Of a stretch of 12,113 nucleotides of DNA, positions 1-5,914 are shown in pieces. This DNA is from Betaproteobacteria bacterium (GTDB lineage: Bacteria; Pseudomonadota; Gammaproteobacteria; Burkholderiales; SG8-39): contig SHXL01000074.1 in assembly GCA_009693345.1 (NCBI GenBank), positions 1 through 12,113 of the forward strand. Direction: 5' to 3'. The translations under genes were made by a program, and so were the position numbers. The first letter of the stretch is position 1; every line of letters begins with the position of its first letter. The notes under the pieces were generated by a model. It was given only the letters and a program-made list of their open reading frames with translations, had not been told where the DNA came from and ran no database searches.

Positions 1-123
1 CGGCACCGTGTAGGCCGGATCGAACGCCCGGACCGTCATCCGGTTGCGCACCACCTCCATCAAGGCATCGTATTTCGCTCGATCGCTGAAGTCGTACTCG
101 CGCTTCTCGGCAGCCTGGCTCAT
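1..123 (-). CDS. Nitroreductase-like protein, N-terminal fragment cut by the window edge
   Basis: An open frame on the minus strand starts with ATG at 123-121 and runs off the left edge, giving 41 residues. Residues about 17-40 contain a helix followed by VVRNRMTVRAFDP. This resembles the start of nitroreductase-family flavoproteins, where an arginine-rich R-x-S/T-x-R-x-F segment helps bind the FMN phosphate. Such enzymes use NAD(P)H and FMN to reduce nitro compounds, quinones or related substrates. A weak purine-rich stretch (GAGAG) lies just upstream of the ATG. The gene is divergent from the D-2-hydroxyacid dehydrogenase, with 66 bases between start codons that probably hold promoters for both; I could not pick convincing -35/-10 pairs there. 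Only the first fifth or so of a usual nitroreductase is visible, so the family call is moderate and the substrate is unknown. Confidence 0.55.
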   Translation of the reverse strand, partial: MSQAAEKREYDFSDRAKYDALMEVVRNRMTVRAFDPAYTVP

Positions 124-189
124 GATGCTCTCAATCGGAAACTGGTGATTCGTGGATTTCGTCTTCCCGGGAATGTACAGTACCCAACC

Positions 190-1188
190 ATGAAAATCTC
201 GATCCTCGACGACTACCACGACACCCTGCGCACGCTGGCCTGCTTCGGCAAGCTCGCGGGCCACGAGGTCAAGGTCTGGAACGATCATGTCCAGGACACC
301 GATGCGCTGGCCGGGCGCCTCAAGGACACCGAGGCGCTGGTGCTGATACGCGAGCGCACGAAAATCCAAGCGCCGCTGCTCGAGCGCCTGCCCAGGCTGC
401 GGCTCATCAGCCAGCGCAGCGTCTACCCGCACATCGACATCGATGCCTGCACGCGGCTCGGCGTGATCGTCTGCTCGAATATGCACGCCGATACGCCGTC
501 GTACGCGACGGCCGAACTGACCTGGGGCCTGGTGCTTGCCGCGATGCGGCAGATCCCGCAGCAGATGGCGTCTCTCAGGGCCGGAACCTGGCAGACCGGC
601 GTCGGCAGCACGCTGCGCGGCAAGACGCTGGGCATCTACAGTTACGGCAGGATCGGCAAGGTGGTGGCGGAGTATGGCAAGGCCTTCGGCATGCGCGTGC
701 TGATATGGGGGCGGGAGGCGACATTGGCGAAGGCGCGGGCGGAAGGCCAGGTGCCGGCGCAATCCAGGGAAGCGTTCTTCTCGGAGTGCGACGTGATTTC
801 ACTCCACATGCGGCTGGTGGATGCGACGCGCGGCATCGTAAAAGCAGGCGACCTGGCGCGGATGAAGCCCAGCGCGTTGCTGGTGAACACAAGCCGCGCA
901 GGGCTGATCGAGCCGGGCGCGCTGGTGAACGCGTTGAAGACGGGGCGCCCGGGCATGGCGGCCGTGGATGTCTTCGAAGAGGAACCGGTGCGGGATACCC
1001 GCTATCCGCTGCTCACGATGGAAAACGTCGTGGCCACGCCGCACATCGGTTACGTTTCCCGCGAAGAATACGAGGCTCAATTCAGCGACATCTTCGACCA
1101 AATCATCGCTTTCGCCGCCGGCGCGCCGATCAACGTGGTGAATCCGGCGGCGCTGCAATTCGTCCGCGCCCCGCAGGGCGACCGGTGA
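190..1188 (+). CDS. D-2-hydroxyacid dehydrogenase family protein (NAD(P)-dependent)
   Basis: A 332-residue cytoplasmic oxidoreductase of the D-isomer-specific 2-hydroxyacid dehydrogenase family, which interconverts 2-keto acids and D-2-hydroxy acids using NAD(P)H. The open frame extends up to an ATG at 145. I prefer ATG 190 because family members start with MKI-x-I-L-D-D-Y and the 15 extra residues look like leader. The catalytic set is present: Arg236 in NTSRAG, Glu265 in DVFEEEP and His285 in TPHIGY. The Rossmann domain lies at about 105-290. Its dinucleotide loop reads GIYSYGRIG (148-156), so the first glycine of the usual GxGxxG is Ser151, while Gly153 and Gly156 are kept. Length is normal (about 310-340). 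The gene stands alone, divergent from the nitroreductase-like gene and 40 bases ahead of the glycosyltransferase. The family is firm. The substrate is unknown; glyoxylate/hydroxypyruvate-type or phosphoglycerate-type acids are possible. Confidence 0.9.
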   Translation: MKISILDDYHDTLRTLACFGKLAGHEVKVWNDHVQDTDALAGRLKDTEALVLIRERTKIQAPLLERLPRLRLISQRSVYPHIDIDACTRLGVIVCSNMHADTPSYATAELTWGLVLAAMRQIPQQMASLRAGTWQTGVGSTLRGKTLGIYSYGRIGKVVAEYGKAFGMRVLIWGREATLAKARAEGQVPAQSREAFFSECDVISLHMRLVDATRGIVKAGDLARMKPSALLVNTSRAGLIEPGALVNALKTGRPGMAAVDVFEEEPVRDTRYPLLTMENVVATPHIGYVSREEYEAQFSDIFDQIIAFAAGAPINVVNPAALQFVRAPQGDR

Positions 1189-1228
1189 ATTGTTCCGCCC
1201 GATAGATCAATGACCTGCCAATGGCCGG

Positions 1229-1933
1229 TTGAATCCGACAGCAGTTAGAATCGCATCCATTGTCAGCCAACGACGATCCGAGTCCCGCTTGGACGCTTCC
1301 CCTTCTCTAAGTTTGTGCATGATTTTCCAGAACAATGCGAGGACGCTTCGCGTTGCCTTGGACAGCGTCAAGGATCATGTGGATGAGTTCGTATTTGTCG
1401 ATGGAGGTTCCGTCGACAATACGGTAGAGATAGCGCGTAGTTACAGGAATTCGAAGGTCATCAGTCATCCGTGGGACGGAAACTTCGCCCGCCAGCTAAA
1501 CCTCGCCCTTGATGCCGCAAGCGGGCAATGGGTGCTGAGGCTGGATTCGGATGAGTGTTTAGGCGTTCGATTTGGAGCCGTAGTTAGAAATATTTTATCA
1601 AGTACTGATTTCGACGGCTACTCGTTGGCACGATATTGGCTGGTGGGGACCGATCCGTTGAGACATGTGTGCTCAGCGCCGCATTATCCGGACTGGCAAG
1701 ATCGGCTTTGGCGACACGCTCCTGACGTTCGTTACTCGGCTCAGAGGGAACTCGCAATTCATACGCAGCTTATTGCGCCTTCAAGGAGATGGGCCTTCTT
1801 GCAGGGGGTGAACATTTTTCATTTTGATTTGTTGCTGCAATCGAAAGAGCAACGACTCGCAAAAATCGCTCGATACGATGAAGTGAGTCGGCACGCAGGG
1901 GCCATCTTGCTTGCCGGCGACCAGACGCGGTAG
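1229..1933 (+). CDS. Family 2 glycosyltransferase, apparently cut short by an in-frame amber codon
   Basis: A 234-residue GT2 (GT-A fold) enzyme, expected to transfer a sugar from a nucleotide-sugar to a surface polysaccharide, lipid or protein acceptor. Seen features are the first beta strand SLSLCMIFQNN (27-36), VDGGSVDNT (57-65) in the nucleotide-binding region, a DxD-like DSDE (106-109) for the metal and diphosphate, and DRLWR (158-162). A C-terminal HFD...R..KI.RY helix (198-216) is also present. There is no membrane segment or signal peptide. The start is uncertain. An in-frame stop at 1211-1213 leaves TTG 1229 or TTG 1289; the first ATG (1319) would cut into the first beta strand. No clear Shine-Dalgarno precedes either TTG. 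The stop is TAG at 1931-1933, beyond which the same frame stays open to 2032 with plausible sequence. The gene is clearly AT-richer, with more A/T-ending codons than its neighbours, which suggests horizontal acquisition. It may be a decaying pseudogene. Confidence 0.75.
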   Translation: MNPTAVRIASIVSQRRSESRLDASPSLSLCMIFQNNARTLRVALDSVKDHVDEFVFVDGGSVDNTVEIARSYRNSKVISHPWDGNFARQLNLALDAASGQWVLRLDSDECLGVRFGAVVRNILSSTDFDGYSLARYWLVGTDPLRHVCSAPHYPDWQDRLWRHAPDVRYSAQRELAIHTQLIAPSRRWAFLQGVNIFHFDLLLQSKEQRLAKIARYDEVSRHAGAILLAGDQTR

Positions 1934-2032
1934 TACTACATCTACGAGGACTATCCTCACTTGGTCGAAAGTTGTAGCGAACCGCTATCAGCAAGCGTTT
2001 CGCTCGTCGATATCCCCGCAGCTACGAACTAG
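1931..2032 (+). pseudogene. Probable detached C-terminus of the glycosyltransferase beyond the amber codon
   Basis: Directly after TAG 1931-1933 the glycosyltransferase frame continues for 32 codons to a TAG at 2030-2032. It begins YYIYEDYPHLVESCSEPL, with an aromatic and acidic composition like the tail that follows the R..KI.RY helix in many GT2 proteins. Reading the amber as an amino acid would give a 267-residue protein. Lys, Gln, Glu or Trp codons are each one base away from TAG. The segment ends 12 bases before the convergent SelO stop codon. That it is former coding sequence is inferred from frame continuity and composition; an alignment is needed to confirm it. Confidence 0.5.
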
Positions 2033-2044
2033 CTACGCCACCTG

Positions 2045-3592
2045 TCAGGAACTGCACGACAGCGCCGAGCAGCCCGCCTTGTGGCGCGCCCATTCGGGGC
2101 GCCGGGCGGCGAGGTCCTGGTGCGCCGGTTGCTCGTCGTAGGGATTCTTCAGCACCAGCATCAGGCGCTCCAGCGGAGTCGCGTCGCCGCGCTCCAATGC
2201 GTCGATCGCCTGCTGCGCCAGGTAATTGCGGAAGATGTATTTGGGATTCGCGGCATTCATGCCCTGGCGCGATTCGTTTCGCACCCTGGCGGTATATCGC
2301 TCCAGCCAGGCTTCCAGGCGGGCATGTTCGGGATCTTCCGTGTAAAAGGCCGGGCGCAGCGATTGCAGCGTCGGCACGGCGAGATTCCGGAAGAAGATCG
2401 TGGAATCGGTTTCCCGCCCCGCCAGCACCTGGAAAAGTTCGCTCACCAGCTCGTCATCGCCAGGCTGATCCAGGGCGCCGACGCCGAGTTTCTGCGCCAG
2501 CGCGCGCTGCCATGCGGCGCTGAAGGTGTCCGCGTACAGCGCCAGCCCTTCTTCGAACGCATTTTTGTCGGGAACCAGCGGCAGCAGCGCTTCGGCCAGG
2601 CGCGCGAGGTTCCATTGGGCGACGTGGGGCTGGTTGCCGTAGCAGTAACGCCTTCCTTCGGCATCGGTGGTGTTCGGGGTCCACTCGAGGTCGTAGCCCT
2701 CGAGCCAGCCGTAAGGGCCGTAGTCGATGGTCAGGCCGAGGACAGACAGGTTATCGGTGTTCATCACGCCGTGCACGAATCCGAGCCGCATCCAGTCGGC
2801 CATCAGCTCGCCGGTGCGGCGGCAGACCTCACGGAATACATCCTGGACGTTGTTCTGTTCCGGGAAAAAATTCTTTACAACATAATCCATCAACTTGCGC
2901 AGCGCTTCGTGTTCTCCCTGCGCAGCGAGGATCTGGAAATTGCCGAAGCGCACGAAGGAAGGAGCGACGCGGCAGACGATCGCGCCCTGTTCCGGGCGCG
3001 CGTTGCCGTCATAGAACATGTCGCGCACCACCGATTCCCCGGTGCCGACCAGGCTGAGCGCGCGCGTGGTCGGCACGCCGAGATGGTGCATGGCCTCGCT
3101 GCACATGAATTCGCGCAGCGAGGAGCGCAGCACCGCGCGCCCGTCGGCGGTGCGCGAGTAGGGCGTGCGGCCGGCGCCCTTCAATTGCAGCTCCTGGCGC
3201 GTGCCGTCGGCGGCGATTACCTCACCCAATGTGAGGGCACGGCCGTCGCCCAGTTGCCCTGCCCAGTGGCCGAACTGGTGACCACCGTAGCGCGCCGCAT
3301 AGGGTTGCATCCCGGCAAGCAACCGGTTGCCGCCGAGCACTTCGGCCGCGAGGCCATCCGCCGCCGCGGGCCGCGCGATGCCGAGCATTTCACCGGCTTC
3401 ATCGGACCACGCCAGCATGCGCGGCGCGGAAACGGGCGTCGGATCGACGCGCGTATAGCAGGCGTTGAATACCGCGCGCGGCGTGTTGGTGAGCACCGGA
3501 TCGGCGGGCAGTTCCGCGATGAAGGTGTTCTCGAAGCGCAACTCGTCCAGCGACCTGGGCACGGCATTGCCGAAGGGAAAAGGCTGGTTCAT
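2045..3592 (-). CDS. selO: Protein adenylyltransferase SelO (YdiU/UPF0061 family)
   Basis: A 515-residue SelO/YdiU protein, a pseudokinase-fold enzyme that binds ATP in a flipped orientation and transfers AMP to Ser/Thr/Tyr of target proteins, linked to redox stress in bacteria. ATG 3592 fits the family start (LDELRFENTF follows at 15-24); the frame stays open 133 codons further upstream, but that part lies over the GNAT gene. Motifs include RYGGHQFGHWAGQLGDGRA (101-119), LKGAGRTPYSR (137-147, with Lys138), HGVMNTDN (274-281, Asp280/Asn281), IDYGPYG (289-295, metal-binding Asp290) and NPYDEQP (483-489). The protein ends in SCSS, where some eukaryotic SelO proteins carry selenocysteine; here the codon is an ordinary Cys codon (TGC). 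Length is close to normal. The ATG overlaps the GNAT stop by four bases (ATGA), so the two are probably translationally coupled. The stop faces the end of the glycosyltransferase frame. Partner proteins are unknown. Confidence 0.96.
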   Translation of the reverse strand: MNQPFPFGNAVPRSLDELRFENTFIAELPADPVLTNTPRAVFNACYTRVDPTPVSAPRMLAWSDEAGEMLGIARPAAADGLAAEVLGGNRLLAGMQPYAARYGGHQFGHWAGQLGDGRALTLGEVIAADGTRQELQLKGAGRTPYSRTADGRAVLRSSLREFMCSEAMHHLGVPTTRALSLVGTGESVVRDMFYDGNARPEQGAIVCRVAPSFVRFGNFQILAAQGEHEALRKLMDYVVKNFFPEQNNVQDVFREVCRRTGELMADWMRLGFVHGVMNTDNLSVLGLTIDYGPYGWLEGYDLEWTPNTTDAEGRRYCYGNQPHVAQWNLARLAEALLPLVPDKNAFEEGLALYADTFSAAWQRALAQKLGVGALDQPGDDELVSELFQVLAGRETDSTIFFRNLAVPTLQSLRPAFYTEDPEHARLEAWLERYTARVRNESRQGMNAANPKYIFRNYLAQQAIDALERGDATPLERLMLVLKNPYDEQPAHQDLAARRPEWARHKAGCSALSCSS

Positions 3593-4047
3593 CCCGTTTT
3601 CGGGTTGTTGACGACGTAGCGCAGAAAGCCGCTGTGCGGCGTGTACTTGTCGTACAGGCCGCGCGCGCGATAGTTGTTTTCCTTCGTGTTCCAGTACAGG
3701 CGCGACCACTTCCTGCGCTTCATCTCCTTCACCAGCCAGTCGATGAGCTGCTTGCCCACGCCGGCGGCACGCTTTTTCGGATCCACGAACAGGTCTTCCA
3801 GGTAACAAACGGGCGTCGGCGTCCAGGTGTTTTCGTGAATGATGTAATTCGCCATCCCGATCACGCCGTCGCCCTTGCGCTCGGCGACGATGGCATGGAC
3901 CGCAGAGGCGGGGTCCATGATCCGCTGCCATGTGTAGTCGGTGACCGGGCCGGACAGGTCGCGTTCGTAGAAACGGCAATACCCGTCCCACAGCACGCGC
4001 CAGCGGGCCTCATCGCGCGCTTCGATCCTGCGTATGGTCGCAGCCAT
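3589..4047 (-). CDS. GNAT family N-acetyltransferase
   Basis: A 152-residue single-domain GNAT acetyltransferase, which transfers the acetyl group of acetyl-CoA to an amine. Motif A is clear: the strand CYLEDLFVDP (81-90) is followed by the pyrophosphate-binding turn RAAGVGKQLI (93-102), the family's R/Q-x-x-G-x-G/A pattern. Motif B follows as RLYWNTKENNYRARGLYDKY (116-135), with the Asn/Tyr pair typical of the active-site region. It is cytoplasmic, with no signal or membrane segment and a full length for the family. It starts 2 bases after the stop of the crotonase-family gene and overlaps selO by 4 bases, so it is the middle gene of a three-gene unit. The substrate is unknown. Similar sequences are broadly annotated as diamine-, amino acid- or protein-N-acetyltransferases, and nothing here decides among them. 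Confidence 0.9.
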   Translation of the reverse strand: MAATIRRIEARDEARWRVLWDGYCRFYERDLSGPVTDYTWQRIMDPASAVHAIVAERKGDGVIGMANYIIHENTWTPTPVCYLEDLFVDPKKRAAGVGKQLIDWLVKEMKRRKWSRLYWNTKENNYRARGLYDKYTPHSGFLRYVVNNPKTG

Positions 4048-4049
4048 GG

Positions 4050-4844
4050 CTACTTGCCGGTCCAGCGCGGCGGGCGCTTTTCCACGAAGGCGCGCACGCC
4101 CTCGCGGAAATCGGCGCTGCCGTAGGTCGTCGCGATGAGGTCGTCGCCGTCGGGCAGGGGGCGCGACTCCTGGATGCGGCGGATCGCTTCCTTGGTGACC
4201 CAGAGCGTGATCGGCGCATGCGAGGCAATTTTCTCCGCGAGCTCGCGAACCCGCGCCTCGATCTTGTCGGCGGCCACGATTTCGTGCACGAAGCCCGCGG
4301 CGAGCGCTTCATCGGCCGGGAGCAGTCGCGCGGTAAGGATCAGTTCCTTCAGGCGCGAGGGCCCGAGCAGGTCCATGAAGTGCGCATAGGCCTGGATCGA
4401 AAGGCAGTTGCCGAGCGTGCGGGCGATGGGCAGGCCGAAGCGGGACTCGGGGGTGGCGATGCGAATGTCGGCGCCGGCGGCAATGCCGAACCCGCCGCCG
4501 ACCGCGACGCCCTCGATCTGGGCGATGACCGGCTTCTTCACGCGCGAGATGCGTCCGGCGCGATTGTCGCCGTCCTCCTCGTACTTGAGCCCGTCCTCCG
4601 CGCCCTTGAACTGCGTGAACTGGCTGATGTCGGTGCCCGCGACGAAGGCCTTGCCCCCGGCCCCCTTCAGCACGAGGACGCGGATGGATTCGTCCGCATC
4701 CACCTCCTCGCAGGCATCGTAGAGCCGCTGGTACATCTGCCAGGTCATGGCGTTGCGCGCCTCGGGGCGGTTGAAGGTGAGCGTGACGATGGGGCCGTCG
4801 CGCGTGACGAGCACGTGGGCGCTGGCTGGAGCGGTGTTTGCCAC
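4050..4844 (-). CDS. Enoyl-CoA hydratase/isomerase (crotonase) family protein lacking the classical catalytic glutamates
   Basis: A 264-residue crotonase-superfamily protein that should bind an acyl-CoA thioester. I place the start at GTG 4844-4842, giving M-A-N-T-A-P. It has a strong Shine-Dalgarno (AAAGGAG, 4862-4856) 11 bases upstream, and the fold begins soon after at residue 11. The frame stays open to an ATG at 4973, but that stretch has no family resemblance. Seen are LTFNRPEARNAM (22-33), the first oxyanion-hole loop KAFVAGTDI (65-73) and the second GVAVGGGFG (112-120). The two glutamates of classical hydratases are replaced: the position in GGGxE is Gly120, and PEI reads PIA with Ile140. 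Plain hydration of enoyl-CoA is therefore doubtful; an isomerase, racemase, hydrolase, decarboxylase or lyase role within the superfamily is possible. It heads a unit with the GNAT gene (2-base gap) and selO. Confidence 0.88.
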   Translation of the reverse strand: MANTAPASAHVLVTRDGPIVTLTFNRPEARNAMTWQMYQRLYDACEEVDADESIRVLVLKGAGGKAFVAGTDISQFTQFKGAEDGLKYEEDGDNRAGRISRVKKPVIAQIEGVAVGGGFGIAAGADIRIATPESRFGLPIARTLGNCLSIQAYAHFMDLLGPSRLKELILTARLLPADEALAAGFVHEIVAADKIEARVRELAEKIASHAPITLWVTKEAIRRIQESRPLPDGDDLIATTYGSADFREGVRAFVEKRPPRWTGK

Positions 4845-4966
4845 GGGTGGAAATACTCCTTTAAGGAAACGCCATGCTGATCGTATCATTTGCCAACTGC
4901 ACGACATGATATTCCCTACGCCGACCAGGGCTTGGCTTCCCGACTGACAAAGCAGAGGAAATCGAC
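4845..4966. promoter_or_regulatory. Divergent upstream region of the crotonase-family gene and the cysteine synthase remnant
   Basis: These 122 bases separate two divergent starts and are AT-richer than the flanking genes, as expected for back-to-back promoters. Both Shine-Dalgarno sequences lie in it (4856-4862 minus, 4955-4960 plus). I see no convincing sigma-70 -35/-10 pair or operator palindrome, so the promoter role is inferred from layout. Confidence 0.4.
4856..4862 (-). promoter_or_regulatory. Ribosome binding site that sets a GTG start for the crotonase-family gene
   Basis: On the minus strand the seven bases AAAGGAG match the anti-Shine-Dalgarno sequence, 11 bases before GTG 4844-4842. 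Spacing is somewhat long but acceptable. This supports the GTG start over the longer frame from ATG 4973. Confidence 0.6.
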
Positions 4967-5101
4967 ATGACAAAACGATACTCGAGCATTCTGGAAACGA
5001 TCGGAAACACGCCGGTGGTGCGCGTCAACCGCCTGGCGCCGGCTGTCCTTCGCGCCTCCGAGCCTTGCGAGTTTTTCTGCTTGGGCTTGCCCAACATCTG
5101 A
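4967..5101 (+). pseudogene. Truncated cysteine synthase (PLP-dependent, CysK/CysM-like) N-terminal remnant
   Basis: ATG 4967 is preceded by a good Shine-Dalgarno (GAGGAA, 4955-4960) six bases upstream. The first 25 codons read like the start of a PLP-dependent O-acetylserine sulfhydrylase, with SSILETIGNTPVVRVNRL at 6-23; TIGNTP(L/V)V(R/K) is the family's N-terminal signature. From about position 5042 the sequence stops resembling the family. The frame ends at TGA 5099-5101 after 44 codons, whereas intact enzymes have about 300-345 residues. The PLP lysine and the rest of both domains are absent, so it cannot be active. The promoter side and N-terminus look intact, so a deletion or rearrangement (or an assembly join) near 5042 is more likely than gradual decay. 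It is divergent from the crotonase-family gene and convergent with the SDR gene, whose stop is at 5111. Confidence 0.7.
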
Positions 5102-5110
5102 ACAACCGGC

Positions 5111-5914
5111 CTAGTGCCCTATATCGAGGGCGCCGCCGCCGTCCACCAGCAGATCCACGCCGGTGATGAAGTTCGCCTCGTCCGAGGCGAGGAACAGCGC
5201 CGCGTTCGCCACGTCCCAGGCGGTGCCCATCTTGCGGCGCAACGGCACGTGCGAATCGCGCATCGCCGCCACCTCGGCCCGGCTCTTGCCGGTCTTGCGC
5301 GCGCGCGTGTCCACCGCCATCGGCGTGTCCATGAGGCCGGGCAGGATGACGTTGGCGCGGATGCCGTATTCGGCGTTCTGGATCGCGACCTGCTGCGTGA
5401 AGGCGACCATCGCGGCCTTGGTCGCCTTGTACGTCACGTAGGGGTATTTCTCGATCGCGGCGAGCGAGGAGATCATGAGGATCACGCCGGATTTCTGCGC
5501 GCGCATCACCGGCACCACGTGCTTGCAGGCCATCACCGCGCCGCGCAGGTTGATGGCGACGATGTTGTCGAAGGCCGCTTCGGTGATCTCCAGCAGCGGC
5601 GCGTCGCCGCCCCCGATGCTCACGCCGACGTTGTAGTGCAGTATGTCGATCCGGCCCCAGCGTTTCTGTGCCTCGGCCACCATCGCCGCCAGATCAGATT
5701 CCTTCGTTACGTCTGATTTGAATGAAAAACTTTCTCCCTCAGCCTGCATGACCATCAAAGAAGTCTCTTCAGCCAAGGCAAGATCACGGTCAACCGCCAT
5801 GATCTTTGCGCCTTCCTGCGCGAAGCGCAGCGCCGTGGCGCGGCCGTTGCCCATGCCGCTGCCCGGGCTTTGGCCAGCCCCGACAATTATTGCGATCTTA
5901 TCTTTTAACCTCAT
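5111..5914 (-). CDS. Short-chain dehydrogenase/reductase (SDR) family oxidoreductase
   Basis: A 267-residue classical-type SDR, a cytoplasmic NAD(P)-dependent oxidoreductase acting on an alcohol or ketone. The start is taken at ATG 5914-5912, beginning MRLKDKIAIIVG as in the family; the frame continues 13 codons upstream into the Bug gene. The cofactor loop is GAGQSPGSGMGNGRA (12-26), a longer glycine-rich version of TGxxxGxG. Asp at 68-69 (SDVT) fits the adenine-contacting position. The catalytic set is Ser149/Ser150 in MISSLA, Tyr162 and Lys166 (YKATK). PG at 192-193 and the tail GVDLLVDGG (252-260) are also typical. The usual NNAG structural motif reads YNVG (94-97). Length is normal. The ATG overlaps the Bug stop (ATGA), implying translational coupling. 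The substrate is unknown; a link with the compound bound by the Bug protein is a reasonable guess. Confidence 0.93.
   Translation of the reverse strand: MRLKDKIAIIVGAGQSPGSGMGNGRATALRFAQEGAKIMAVDRDLALAEETSLMVMQAEGESFSFKSDVTKESDLAAMVAEAQKRWGRIDILHYNVGVSIGGGDAPLLEITEAAFDNIVAINLRGAVMACKHVVPVMRAQKSGVILMISSLAAIEKYPYVTYKATKAAMVAFTQQVAIQNAEYGIRANVILPGLMDTPMAVDTRARKTGKSRAEVAAMRDSHVPLRRKMGTAWDVANAALFLASDEANFITGVDLLVDGGGALDIGH

Noticed and set aside
2081..3619. A 512-codon plus-strand open frame opposite selO
   Set aside because: Its composition is typical of an antisense shadow (Arg, Ala, Gly, His, Gln rich) and the whole length is explained by SelO motifs on the minus strand.
3593..3991. N-terminal extension of the selO frame by 133 codons
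   Set aside because: It lies entirely over the GNAT gene in another frame, lacks SelO similarity, and the ATG at 3592 matches the normal family start.
4050..4844. Straight annotation as a fatty-acid beta-oxidation enoyl-CoA hydratase
   Set aside because: Both glutamates needed for classical hydration are replaced, so only the superfamily name is justified.
5082..5093. TGGGC-TT-GCCCA hairpin as a rho-independent terminator
   Set aside because: The stem is only five pairs with a two-base loop, and no T tract follows it on either strand.
4861..5097. A 78-codon minus-strand frame across the cysteine synthase remnant
   Set aside because: It is antisense to recognisable cysteine synthase codons, has no Shine-Dalgarno and resembles no family I know.
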